DNA of 64,000 nucleotides from Henriciella sp. GTDB taxonomy: Bacteria; Pseudomonadota; Alphaproteobacteria; Caulobacterales; Hyphomonadaceae. The first letter of the stretch is position 1, and each line of letters begins with the position of its first letter. The stretch lies in NCBI GenBank assembly GCA_002733705.1, contig NVWP01000001.1:1-64000 (forward strand), in the 5' to 3' direction. The position numbers were made by a program, and so were the translations under genes. The notes beneath the pieces were generated by a model. The model ran no database searches and had not been told where the DNA came from. It saw nothing but the letters and a program-made list of their open reading frames with translations. This document shows positions 1-7,639 of the stretch, piece by piece.

Positions 1-149
1 GCGACTTCGTCATTCCCGACGATGTGAAGACGCTCGCACGCCCGGCCCTGCGCCACCGGGTCATCCTGTCACCTGCTGCAGAGATCGAAGGGCGCAGCAC
101 TGATGAGACCCTCGCCACTATCATAGACCAGACACCCGCGCCGCGATGA
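1..149 (+). CDS. MoxR-type AAA+ ATPase, C-terminal end (partial)
   Basis: The frame is open from the window edge to TGA at 147-149. The 48 visible residues include VIPDDVKTLARPALRHR followed by EIEG, the usual C-terminal lid of MoxR ATPases. MoxR proteins are chaperone-like ATPases that work with DUF58/von Willebrand partners. The stop overlaps the next start as ATGA (146-149), so the two genes are translationally coupled. The ATPase core lies outside the window. Confidence 0.85.
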   Translation, partial: DFVIPDDVKTLARPALRHRVILSPAAEIEGRSTDETLATIIDQTPAPR

Positions 150-1459
150 TCTCTCCGACCCTGCGTGCTGTTTTCCTGATGCTGGCCGGGCTGCCTGTGC
201 TTGTGGTGATCGCGGTGGCGGCGCCTGAGCTCTGGACGCTCTCGGCTGGATGGATCGCAGGTGTGCTGGGGCTGATGCTGGCCGATACGGCGTTGGTCGC
301 GCGCGCGGCCGATCTCGACATAGAGGTCGATGCGCCGCCGCTTCTCTATATTTCCGGCAGTGACCCGGTGAGCGTGACCTACAGGTTCCGGCGGGGCCCT
401 GTGCCCGGCCAGGTCGAAACCGAGCTTGAGACCAATGACCTGATCGAGCCGCCCCCGCGCAAATGGCTGAAGGGGTTTCGGGACAGAACCCATGTGGCCG
501 ACTACGTCCTCACCCCGCTTCGCCGTGGCACCGGGCGGCTGGAGCGGGTCTGGGCACGCTGGAAAGGTCCGCTCGGTCTCGTCACCATCCGCAGGACGTT
601 CACGCCGCAAAAGGAGATGGCCATCACGCCCAATACACGCTGGGTAAAGGATGAGGCGGTGCGGCTTTATCAGCGCGACGCCGATTTCGGCATCAAGATG
701 CAGATTGACCGGGGCGACGGATCCGAATTCGATGCCCTGCGCGAATTCACCGCTGGCATGGACCGGCGCGCCATCGACTGGAAGCATTCAGCCCGTCACA
801 ATACGCTGCTGGCAAAGGAATTCCGGACCGAGCGCAACCACAATATCGTCTTTGCCTTCGATACGGGACGGTTGATGAGCGAACCGCTGCGCGGGGTGCC
901 CAAGATCGACCGCGCCATCAATTCGGCGCTTCTTCTGGCCTATGTTTCGCTGCGCTCAGGCGACCGGGCCGGTATATTCGGCTTCGACGCCCGGCCAAGT
1001 GTCACCTCAAACCTGCTGACGGGGACAGGCGCCTTTCCGCATGTGCAGAAGCTTGCCGCAGAACTCGACTATTCGGCGGAGGACGCCAATTACACGCTGG
1101 CCCTGACCTCACTTGCCGGGCGGCTGGAGCGGCGCTCTCTCATCATCCTGTTTACCGATTTCGTCGACACGATCTCAGCCGAACTAATGCTGGAGAATGT
1201 CCGCCGCCTTACCGACAAGCACATCGTCGTCTTCGCCACATTCGAGGACGAGGCGCTGTCTTCCATGATCAACGCCGAACCGGCCGAGCCGGAAGATGTC
1301 AGCCGCGCCGTCATTGCCGATACGCTGCTGCAGGAGCGCGAGGTGGTCTTCCGCAAGCTGCAGCGCATGGGCGTCCAGATCATAGAGACGACACCGGAGA
1401 AATTCGGCGCCGAGCTGGTCTCGCGCTATCTCGACATCAAGCGGAGGGAGCTCATTTGA
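146..1459 (+). CDS. DUF58 protein, MoxR partner
   Basis: This 437-residue protein has two N-terminal membrane segments (about residues 7-50), a beta-rich middle and a DUF58 signature near residues 190-235 (GSEFDALREFTAGMDRRAIDW), followed by a vWA-like stretch with FAFDTGRLM. DUF58 proteins are the standard partners of MoxR ATPases; their biochemical role is poorly defined (cell envelope or complex assembly). The start overlaps moxR by ATGA and the stop overlaps the next gene by 4 bp, as expected for a tight operon. Confidence 0.9.
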   Translation: MISPTLRAVFLMLAGLPVLVVIAVAAPELWTLSAGWIAGVLGLMLADTALVARAADLDIEVDAPPLLYISGSDPVSVTYRFRRGPVPGQVETELETNDLIEPPPRKWLKGFRDRTHVADYVLTPLRRGTGRLERVWARWKGPLGLVTIRRTFTPQKEMAITPNTRWVKDEAVRLYQRDADFGIKMQIDRGDGSEFDALREFTAGMDRRAIDWKHSARHNTLLAKEFRTERNHNIVFAFDTGRLMSEPLRGVPKIDRAINSALLLAYVSLRSGDRAGIFGFDARPSVTSNLLTGTGAFPHVQKLAAELDYSAEDANYTLALTSLAGRLERRSLIILFTDFVDTISAELMLENVRRLTDKHIVVFATFEDEALSSMINAEPAEPEDVSRAVIADTLLQEREVVFRKLQRMGVQIIETTPEKFGAELVSRYLDIKRRELI

Positions 1460-2457
1460 ACGACCGCGTGATGAAATCCTATCGCTTCCGTGAGGAGCGC
1501 GAGGCCGACTGGCGGGCTCTGGACCAGATCGTGACCCGCGCCGAGCGCCGGGGGGTCAAGCGCCTGTCCGATGAAGACATGCTGGCCCTTCCCCGGCTCT
1601 ATCGCCAGGCGGTGTCCTCGCTATCCATGGCCCGGTCCATTTCACTGGACCAGAACCTCCTGGCCTATCTGGAGACGCTGTGTGCGAGGGCCTATTTCTT
1701 CGTCTATGGCACGCGCGCCAGCATGGGCGAGCGGATCGCACAATTCTTTCGCCGCGACTGGCCGGAGGCGGTCTCACGCGCGGCCCTGCCGACGCTGCTT
1801 TCGGCCATCTGCCTGATCGGCGGCGCGGTGCTCGCCTTTTTCCTGACCCTGCAGGACCCGGAATGGTTCTGGACGTTCAATGCCGGCGGCGACAGCCGCA
1901 ATCCGGACGCGAGCTACGCCTATCTGCGCTCCACCCTCTATACCGAGGACACAAATATCGCTGACATGCTGGGCGCCTTTGCCGCCCAGCTCTTTTCCCA
2001 TAACAGCACGATCGCCGTGATGGCCTTCGCGCTCGGCTTCTGCCTCGGCATTCCGACGGCGGTCCTGCTGGTTTATAATGGCGTCAGCATCGGCAGCTTC
2101 TTTGCGGTTTTCTGGGCCAAGGGGCTCGGCGCAGAGATGACCGGCTGGCTGTTCATCCATGGGGTGACGGAGCTTTTCGCGATTATCCTTGCGGGCGCGG
2201 CGGGCTTCATGATCGGCGGCGCGGTGGCCTTTCCGGGCCGCAGGACGCGGATGCAGTCCCTTCGCGAGACCGGCAATCATGCAGCCCTCGTCATCATGGG
2301 CGCGGTACTCATGCTGTTCGTCGCCGCCCTGATCGAGGGCTTTGGGCGCCAGCTCATCAATAGCGATACGACCCGCTATGTCATCGCCCTGTCCAGCCTC
2401 GCCTTCTGGCTGGTCTATTTCTACTGGCCGCGCCGCCAGAAGCCAGGAGCCGGCTGA
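1456..2457 (+). CDS. SpoIIM-family (stage II sporulation protein M-like) membrane protein
   Basis: The 333-residue product has a charged N-terminal helical domain (about 1-110) and then five or six membrane segments, including FALGFCLGIPTAVLLVYNG and the following FFAVFWAKGLGAEMTGWLFIHG region typical of SpoIIM/DUF95 proteins. In non-sporulating bacteria this family travels with MoxR, DUF58 and RDD genes, exactly as here. It probably sits in the inner membrane as part of that system; the exact role is unknown. Confidence 0.85.
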   Translation: MNDRVMKSYRFREEREADWRALDQIVTRAERRGVKRLSDEDMLALPRLYRQAVSSLSMARSISLDQNLLAYLETLCARAYFFVYGTRASMGERIAQFFRRDWPEAVSRAALPTLLSAICLIGGAVLAFFLTLQDPEWFWTFNAGGDSRNPDASYAYLRSTLYTEDTNIADMLGAFAAQLFSHNSTIAVMAFALGFCLGIPTAVLLVYNGVSIGSFFAVFWAKGLGAEMTGWLFIHGVTELFAIILAGAAGFMIGGAVAFPGRRTRMQSLRETGNHAALVIMGAVLMLFVAALIEGFGRQLINSDTTRYVIALSSLAFWLVYFYWPRRQKPGAG

Positions 2458-3404
2458 TGGCGCGGCGGCTGAAACCTTCCGAGAATGAGGCTGTGCAGGC
2501 CCGGCGCGAGGCACTGCGACGGCGGGAGATGCGCCTCAAGGAACAGGCGCGTCAGGCAAAGCGTATCCGCCCGCTGGTGACGCCGGAGGGCGCCGCGCTG
2601 AACCTTCGCATTGCCAGTGCGTCCGAGCGCGCGGGCGCCTTCCTGCTGGATTTCTCGCTGCAGATCATGGCGATGATCATATTCAGCTGGCTGCTCGCCG
2701 TCGCTTTTTCCGAAATGGGCTTTCGCGGCTGGCAGGTTGCAGGCTCTATCGCCGCCGTCGTCATCTTCCTGCTGCGGGTGTTCTATTTCGTCTTCTTCGA
2801 GATCGGCCGCAAGGCCGCAACGCCGGGCAAGCGGGCACTCGGCCTGCGTGTCGCGGCACGCGATGGCGGGCGCCTGACGGCCAATGCCGTACTGGCCCGA
2901 AACTTCATGCGCGAGCTTGAAGTCTTCCTGCCGCTGACGCTGCTGGTGATGGGCGCCGAGGACGATATCAGCAACTGGATCCGGCTGCTGGCGCTGGTCT
3001 GGGCCGGCATCTTCGTTTTCTTCCCCCTGTTCAATTCAGAGAAGCTGCGCGTCGGCGACCTGATCGCCGGTACCATGGTCATTCATGCGCCGCGCGTGAA
3101 GCTGAAGCGGGACATCACCTCTGTCGATCCGCTGCCCGCGGCCGAAAAACATGCCTTTACGACCGCAGAACTCGACGCCTATGGCATCCATGAACTCCAT
3201 GTCCTGGAAGACGTGTTGCGCCAGTCGACGCCGGACATCAAGACAAGGGTCGCTGACCGGATCCGCGCCAAGATCGGACGCGACAAAGCTGAAGGCGAGG
3301 ACGATCTTGCCTTCCTCGAAGCCTATTACGCCGCCCTGCGCGCGCGCCTGGAGCAGCGTATGCTGTTTGGCGAGCGCAAGGCCGACAAGTTCGATACGAG
3401 ATAA
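2457..3404 (+). CDS. RDD-family membrane protein
   Basis: The 315-residue protein begins with a basic stretch and has an RDD-type core at about residues 45-205: ASASERAGAFLLDF, two or three membrane helices, then GRKAATPGKRALGLRV and a final helix ending in the GDLIAGTMVI motif. RDD proteins are small membrane proteins, some linked to ion or osmolyte exchange. The ATG overlaps the spoIIM-like stop (TGATGG). The C-terminal 100 residues are soluble and helical. It is the last gene of the MoxR operon. Confidence 0.85.
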   Translation: MARRLKPSENEAVQARREALRRREMRLKEQARQAKRIRPLVTPEGAALNLRIASASERAGAFLLDFSLQIMAMIIFSWLLAVAFSEMGFRGWQVAGSIAAVVIFLLRVFYFVFFEIGRKAATPGKRALGLRVAARDGGRLTANAVLARNFMRELEVFLPLTLLVMGAEDDISNWIRLLALVWAGIFVFFPLFNSEKLRVGDLIAGTMVIHAPRVKLKRDITSVDPLPAAEKHAFTTAELDAYGIHELHVLEDVLRQSTPDIKTRVADRIRAKIGRDKAEGEDDLAFLEAYYAALRARLEQRMLFGERKADKFDTR

Positions 3405-3421
3405 ACCGATTGTTCGGGCCT

Positions 3422-3437
3422 CCGGCTTTTTAGCCGG
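3422..3437. terminator. small hairpin after the MoxR operon
   Basis: A perfect 6-bp stem, CCGGCT and AGCCGG with a TTTT loop, lies 18 bp after the RDD stop. There is no strong T-tract, so termination is only a suggestion. Confidence 0.3.
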
Positions 3438-3586
3438 CCTCGGAACACCTGAAGTTCCGCCGCGTTCGAGCCCGTAGAGCTCGAAAAACTATTGGCGCAC
3501 GAGCGCCCCACAACCGCAGGAGAAGACCCATCAAGTCCCAGAATGAGGATATATGTGCAGGCGCAGAGTCCTGCATTGCCGCCAAA

Positions 3587-4294
3587 TTGCAAAAGCTCGC
3601 GCCGCTGAATGACAGGCAGGTCGCAATGCTGGCATCCTTGGAAAAGGAGCAGGAAGAGGTCAGTGAAGGCGACTTCCTGGCGAAAGAAAACACAAGGCTG
3701 GATGAGCTTTTCATCCTGAAAAAAGGCTGGGTGATCGCGACACGCGAAGAAGCAAGCGGGCGCGCTCACATACCCACCGTCTACCATCCCGGCGATGTGA
3801 TCGGGCTAAGCGATGTGGCTTTTACCCACACCCCAAACACGATCGTCGCCGCCACACAGCTGACCATCTGCCGGTTTCCGCGCGAGAAGCTGACCGACGT
3901 GTTGCGCCAGTCGCCGCGCGTGAGCGGGCTTTTCCTTGCGCTCAGCATGATCGACCAGGCGCTGATGAATGACCGCCTGATCGTCAGCCGGCGCACGGAC
4001 GGGTATCTTCGGCTCGTCCTGTTCCTGCTGCAGACCATGTCGCGCCTGCGCCTGATGGAGCCACGCCTTCATGACCAGTTCTACTGCCCGCTCACGCAGG
4101 AGCAGATCGGCGCGGCCACGGGCCTGTCGGGCGTTCATGTCAGCCGGTCTATCAAGAAGCTGCTTGAGCTGAACCTTATCGAGCGGCACAAGCGTTTCTT
4201 CCGTTTTGCCGATGAGCCGGGGCTGAACAGTCTTGTTGGCTATGTGGATCGCTATGAGTCTCTCGACCTCAGCTGGCTGCCCGAAGGCGACTGA
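3587..4294 (+). CDS. Crp/Fnr-family transcription regulator
   Basis: The product has an N-terminal cyclic-nucleotide-binding-type beta barrel (VYHPGDVIGLSD near residue 65), a dimer helix, and a C-terminal winged helix (PLTQEQIGAATGLSGVHVSRS near 165-185). No FNR-type cysteine cluster is visible after the start used here. The start shown is TTG at 3587, which has no ribosome-binding site. The frame is open upstream, and a good AGGAG (3518-3522) lies 7 nt before an in-frame ATC at 3530, so the real protein may be 19 residues longer with a rare start codon. It is probably a monocistronic stress or redox regulator. Confidence 0.85.
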   Translation: MQKLAPLNDRQVAMLASLEKEQEEVSEGDFLAKENTRLDELFILKKGWVIATREEASGRAHIPTVYHPGDVIGLSDVAFTHTPNTIVAATQLTICRFPREKLTDVLRQSPRVSGLFLALSMIDQALMNDRLIVSRRTDGYLRLVLFLLQTMSRLRLMEPRLHDQFYCPLTQEQIGAATGLSGVHVSRSIKKLLELNLIERHKRFFRFADEPGLNSLVGYVDRYESLDLSWLPEGD

Positions 4295-4297
4295 GAC

Positions 4298-4564
4298 TCA
4301 GGCCCTGCCGGGCGCTTCGGGCCTGCTCCGGACCGGATGCCAGAGATAGCGGTACACACCGAACAGGTTGATCCCCAGGAGCACCATGTTCTGGATGGCG
4401 AGGGGCGACTCCCCCTCCATCGTGGCCGCCGCGATCCAGGCCGCCGAGGAGATCGAAAACACGATGAAGCCAAAGCCGGAAATCTTGCGCCCTGCATTTA
4501 TCGACACAAGCAGGGCCGCGGCGATACAGGTCAGAGAGGCAAACCAGTTCAGAAAATCGGTCAT
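4298..4564 (-). CDS. small inner-membrane protein
   Basis: The 88-residue protein has three hydrophobic segments (about 5-22, 29-47 and 55-72), with GFGFIVFSISSAAWI and QNMVLLGINLFGVYRYL. The pattern resembles short SemiSWEET/PnuC-like membrane proteins of alphaproteobacteria, but I do not recognise a named family. It is convergent with the Crp/Fnr gene, with only 3 bp between the stops. Confidence 0.65.
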   Translation of the reverse strand: MTDFLNWFASLTCIAAALLVSINAGRKISGFGFIVFSISSAAWIAAATMEGESPLAIQNMVLLGINLFGVYRYLWHPVRSRPEAPGRA

Positions 4565-4705
4565 ATGAGACAGCCGGTCCTTGCGAAGCTACTGTCCAGC
4601 AAGTCGCCTGTGCCCCCCCAGGTTCCACATGGCGGCCCCACAACACCAGGAAGCCGACCGCGAGTTTACCTCGATCAGGTCATGAAAATCCGATGGGGGA
4701 AGACA

Positions 4706-4724
4706 TGGTGGGCCCGGAGGGACT
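4706..4724. other. attL core (19-bp copy of tRNA 3' end)
   Basis: TGGTGGGCCCGGAGGGACT is identical to 53537-53555, the 3' end of the CAT tRNA read on the plus strand. The copy here is an orphan fragment with no tRNA body attached, as expected for the junction distal to the integrase. Confidence 0.93.
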
Positions 4725-4757
4725 AGCCAGAGCGTGAAAATTCAAAGCTCTAGCGGC

Positions 4758-4819
4758 GTCCCACCTTTCGGGAAAACCCCAATGTTTTCCGATGGGGCCC
4801 AATGCAAAGTGTCCCACCT
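4758..4819. repeat. candidate integrase arm-type sites, left end
   Basis: GTCCCACCT occurs at 4758-4766 and again inside CAAAGTGTCCCACCT at 4805-4819. The same 15-mer recurs at 53449-53463, and further GTCCCAC copies lie at 53469-53476 and, inverted, at 53484-53491. Between the left copies is a hairpin, GGAAAAC and GTTTTCC (4771-4790). Repeats near both att cores suggest accessory integrase-binding sites; this is inferred from position and identity. Confidence 0.55.
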
Positions 4820-4947
4820 TTTCAGCCCTGCAAACCCGCTGCTTAAGAGTCCCAGCGCACACCCTGAAATCACAGAAGCCATTCCGACAGTTCGCGGAGT
4901 GTTCACCCCTCAGCCCAGCTGGGGATTACAGAAGGAGTCGGAATGAG

Positions 4948-5355
4948 ATGACCGATGCAGAGAAGATCGAAAGCAACGCCGGAAGGGAAGCACGCCTAGC
5001 GCGCCACATGGCTTTTGCGATGCGCCACAATGCGCCTATTGAGCGGGCGCTGAAGCAGGCCCTCGCGCATGAAGGTTTGGAGTTGAATGATAGCGGAACC
5101 CTGTCGGCGCTCTACTTGGCGACGGACACGGAGTTGGACGAATGCGCGGTTCTTGAGGTCCGCAAAATCGCCCATGCGGCAAGCGGCGGGAATTGCACGT
5201 TCGTTGATGACGACGTTAAGCGGCTGGTTTGGGAGCGAGACAACGCAGAGAAGGCTCTTGATGGCGATGAAGAGGCGTTAGCTGCTGTGCGGAAAGAGCA
5301 GGCGTCTCGCGCGATGAAGCTAGGCCGCCTAACCCCCACCCCAGAGAAGGAATAG
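4948..5355 (+). CDS. phage hypothetical protein (135 aa)
   Basis: Not recognised. The ATG at 4948 is preceded by GGAG (4934-4937). The frame is open further upstream but without a better start. The protein is acidic and helical, has only two cysteines and no membrane segment. It is the first gene inside attL and begins a plus-strand run of short accessory genes. Confidence 0.6.
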   Translation: MTDAEKIESNAGREARLARHMAFAMRHNAPIERALKQALAHEGLELNDSGTLSALYLATDTELDECAVLEVRKIAHAASGGNCTFVDDDVKRLVWERDNAEKALDGDEEALAAVRKEQASRAMKLGRLTPTPEKE

Positions 5356-5358
5356 GAT

Positions 5359-5556
5359 ATGGAGGCGCTGCAAGATGTTGAAGTTGTCCAGTCAAAGGAT
5401 GTGTCTGGTGACTGGATAGTCGAGGCACAAACTGATGATGGAGGCATTCGGCGGGCCACGTTTACCGATGCCGATGCAGAATTAAGGGCCAATCAGTATG
5501 CCGAAATCATCCGCTCGCAAGGCATTCTGCTGCGGCGGCGCGCAACAAAAGCCTGA
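5359..5556 (+). CDS. phage hypothetical protein (65 aa)
   Basis: Not recognised. A small soluble protein starting 3 bp after the previous stop. Its translation start region, AAGGAATAGGATATGGA, is repeated exactly before the next gene (5574), suggesting a duplicated ribosome-binding cassette. Confidence 0.55.
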   Translation: MEALQDVEVVQSKDVSGDWIVEAQTDDGGIRRATFTDADAELRANQYAEIIRSQGILLRRRATKA

Positions 5557-5573
5557 CCGGAAAGGAATAGGAT

Positions 5574-5786
5574 ATGGACTGGAGACCGATAAGCGAAGCT
5601 CCGAAGCGAGGTGTAATTTTGCTGGCCTCAGACAACGAAATCGCTCACGGTTGGTGGGACGATATTGATCCAGAGTACGAAGGATGGGTCACGCACACGA
5701 TCAGTCAGTGGCCAAGCGGCATGTCCTCGGCCCCAGAATATTGGGCACCGCTGCCTCCCGCCCCATCCCCTGACATGGTAGAGTGA
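5574..5786 (+). CDS. DUF551-like small phage protein
   Basis: The 70-residue protein opens with WRPISEAPKRGVILLA, then GWW and a late EYWAPLP, a pattern like DUF551-type phage proteins (W-x-P-I-x-x-A-P near the start). No function is established for that family. The same AAGGAATAGGATATGGA start region precedes the gene at 5359. Confidence 0.6.
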   Translation: MDWRPISEAPKRGVILLASDNEIAHGWWDDIDPEYEGWVTHTISQWPSGMSSAPEYWAPLPPAPSPDMVE

Positions 5787-5801
5787 GAAGAGGAGAAGAG
5801 A

Positions 5802-5999
5802 ATGGCCGATATCACGATGTGCGACCACCCAAATTGCCGCGTTGCGAAGTATTGCAAGCGCAGTCCCGTAAGCGGCACGTGGGCGGGCCCAAACCAATCA
5901 TGGGCCGAATTTGGCGAGAGAAGGCCGATTGAGGGCGGGAAAGGTATTTGGCCGATCAACCGCTGTGATCACGCACTTCCAATTCACAAAGCCGCATGA
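5802..5999 (+). CDS. small cysteine-rich phage protein
   Basis: This 65-residue protein has CDHPNC and YC near the start and RCDH near the end, a likely metal-binding knuckle of the kind seen in short phage proteins that begin with a C-x(4)-C motif. A purine-rich ribosome-binding site (GAGGAGAAGAG) precedes the ATG. The stop overlaps the next start as ATGA. Function unknown. Confidence 0.55.
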   Translation: MADITMCDHPNCRVAKYCKRSPVSGTWAGPNQSWAEFGERRPIEGGKGIWPINRCDHALPIHKAA

Positions 6000-6334
6000 T
6001 CCTCGCCCTCGCCCTCCAGCTCGCCCTCAACGAAAGCCAGATCCAAGCATGCGCCTGCAAGGGAATGCAACAGGAGGTCAGGACAGCGTCAGGCGCCTAC
6101 GTTGACTGTCTCGATGATGAGTACGCTATCGAAATAGAGGCAACGTCAGGATGGGCAGAAGCTATCGGGCAATCCCTGCACTATGCGGAACAAACAGGGC
6201 GGAAGCCCAAGGTGCTGTTCTTCTGTGAGGATGCGCCAGAGGTCTGTCACCGGCATGTTCTTCGGTTTGAAAGCACGGTGAAAGCGTGGGGGCTTCCTAT
6301 AGAGTGGGGGTTTGTGGGGGAGGAGTGTCAGTGA
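5996..6334 (+). CDS. hypothetical protein, possible secreted or nuclease-fold protein
   Basis: The 112-residue product begins with a short hydrophobic stretch (MILALALQLALN) that could be a weak signal, then has YAIEIEATSGWAEAIGQSLHYAEQTGRK (shown in part as AIEIEATSGWAEAIGQ), which resembles small phage proteins with a PD-(D/E)XK-like core. The usual catalytic lysine is not obvious, so activity is doubtful. It is coupled to the previous gene by ATGA. Transposon 1 lies 17 bp after its stop. Confidence 0.5.
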   Translation: MILALALQLALNESQIQACACKGMQQEVRTASGAYVDCLDDEYAIEIEATSGWAEAIGQSLHYAEQTGRKPKVLFFCEDAPEVCHRHVLRFESTVKAWGLPIEWGFVGEECQ

Positions 6335-6343
6335 CTTCTTTGC

Positions 6344-6351
6344 AATTTTTG
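6344..6351. repeat. 8-bp target duplication, left copy (transposon 1)
   Basis: AATTTTTG here matches 8566-8573 directly after the right inverted repeat. Eight base pairs is the known duplication length for IS1595-family insertion. Confidence 0.9.
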
Positions 6352-6400
6352 GGGGTGTATCCCCTTTACATACGTAATTCGTCATGCTATATAATGCAGC

Positions 6401-7303
6401 ATGAGCACGAAGCCCCTCACCACCGCCCAATTCTTTCGCAAATTTCCTAACGACGAAACTTGCCTTAGCCACTTGTTCGAAGTCCGCTTTGGGCAGGGCT
6501 TCGAATGCCCGAAGTGTGAGCGCGCTTCCAAGTGGTTCCGTATTAAGGCTGAGCGGGCATATTCCTGCCAGTGGTGCGGTCATCACCTGCACCCCACCGT
6601 TGGCACACCGTTCGAAAAGACGCGGACCCCGCTCCAGCTTTGGTTTTATGCCGTCCACTTGTTCACCACGACACGCCACGGCGTATCGGGCAAGGAATTG
6701 CAGCGTCAGCTAGGCGTCACTTACAAGACCGCTTGGCGCATGGCGAAACTGATCCGTGAACACATGGCGGACGTTGACGGTGATACCCCGATTGGCGGCG
6801 AAGGCACGAACGTCGAGATTGACGAAACGCTGATGGGCGGCGTGAAGCGAGGCAAGCACAATCGCGGAAGCGCATCCAAGACGGTCGTAGTGGGCGCCCT
6901 GCAGCGCGACGGCGAAATCGTGGCACAAGTAGTGCCAAACCAGCGCCGCGCAACTTTGGAGCCGTTTGTGACCGCGAACGTTCGGATTGGCGGCAACGTC
7001 CATACCGACGAACTGCGGAGTTACGCCAGCCTTTCGAAAGCAGGCTATCGCCACTCCCGCGTGAACCACGGCGAAATGGAATATGCGTATTACGATTGGC
7101 GGATCGAAGAGACTGTTTCAGTCAATGGCATCGAGAATTTTTGGCGGCACCTGAAGTGCTCAATCAACGGCACCCATACGAGTGTCAGCCCGAAGCATCT
7201 TAACAGCTACGTTAAAGAATTTGAGTTTCGTTTTAATCGTCGGAACCGTCCGGAGGCGATGTTGCCGGAGCTTCTGTCGAATTTTCGACCATTGAGCGGA
7301 TAG
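6401..7303 (+). CDS. IS1595-family (ISXO2-type) transposase
   Basis: The 300-residue protein has an N-terminal zinc ribbon (C36/C39 and C56/C59), a helix-turn-helix (GVSGKELQRQLGVTYKTAWRM, about 94-114), and a DDE/N-type domain: D141 in EIDET, D203 in HTDEL, N246 in ENFW and K252. It moves the surrounding 2.2-kb element by cutting at the GGGG-tipped inverted repeats. Length is normal for the family and the frame is intact. Its 3' end overlaps the convergent 55-aa ORF by 71 bp. Confidence 0.93.
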   Translation: MSTKPLTTAQFFRKFPNDETCLSHLFEVRFGQGFECPKCERASKWFRIKAERAYSCQWCGHHLHPTVGTPFEKTRTPLQLWFYAVHLFTTTRHGVSGKELQRQLGVTYKTAWRMAKLIREHMADVDGDTPIGGEGTNVEIDETLMGGVKRGKHNRGSASKTVVVGALQRDGEIVAQVVPNQRRATLEPFVTANVRIGGNVHTDELRSYASLSKAGYRHSRVNHGEMEYAYYDWRIEETVSVNGIENFWRHLKCSINGTHTSVSPKHLNSYVKEFEFRFNRRNRPEAMLPELLSNFRPLSG

Positions 7304-7400
7304 CTCGCTCAAAAGCGTCCAGATCACCAGACTCACCTTTATGCTCGGTGATAAATTGGTCCAGATTCCCGCTTTCTCGGGCTTGCTTTAGGCTGATCAT
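7233..7400 (-). CDS. small acidic cargo protein of transposon 1 (55 aa)
   Basis: Starting at the ATG complementary to 7398-7400, the protein begins MISLKQARESGNLDQFI and contains GDLDAFERAIRSM. From memory, similar short proteins are encoded next to other IS1595-type transposases. The AFE motif recurs in a small protein of transposon 2 (AFEEALKKV at 11178-11342), which suggests a shared accessory role. It is convergent with the transposase gene and overlaps it. Function unknown. Confidence 0.65.
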   Translation of the reverse strand: MISLKQARESGNLDQFITEHKGESGDLDAFERAIRSMVENSTEAPATSPPDGSDD

Positions 7401-7429
7401 GGTGCGATTCTCAATGCATGGAGCGCGCA

Positions 7430-7639
7430 ATGCCAAGGAACGAAAAACCTTCTGTGTCAGTCCGCCCATGGCTGACAGGCCTCGTGGTTATAGTCGCGGT
7501 CATAGTCTCGTACATAGGCTTTGCGCAAGTATCTGCCGAGTGGACCCTCGCTCTCTCAAGTATCATATTTCTCGGCTTGGTTCTATTCCTTTGGCGGGTC
7601 GGGGCGCGCAAAAAGAGGAGGGGTGGTTCCGGGCGGTAA
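7430..7639 (+). CDS. two-helix membrane cargo protein of transposon 1
   Basis: The ATG at 7430 is preceded by GGAG with 6-nt spacing, better than the ATG at 7418. The 69-residue product has two hydrophobic helices (LTGLVVIVAVIVSYIGFA and ALSSIIFLGLVLFLW) and a basic tail (RKKRRGGSGR). Topology is probably a hairpin with both ends inside. Its 3' end overlaps the oppositely oriented 302-aa gene by 57 bp. Not a recognised family. Confidence 0.55.
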   Translation: MPRNEKPSVSVRPWLTGLVVIVAVIVSYIGFAQVSAEWTLALSSIIFLGLVLFLWRVGARKKRRGGSGR

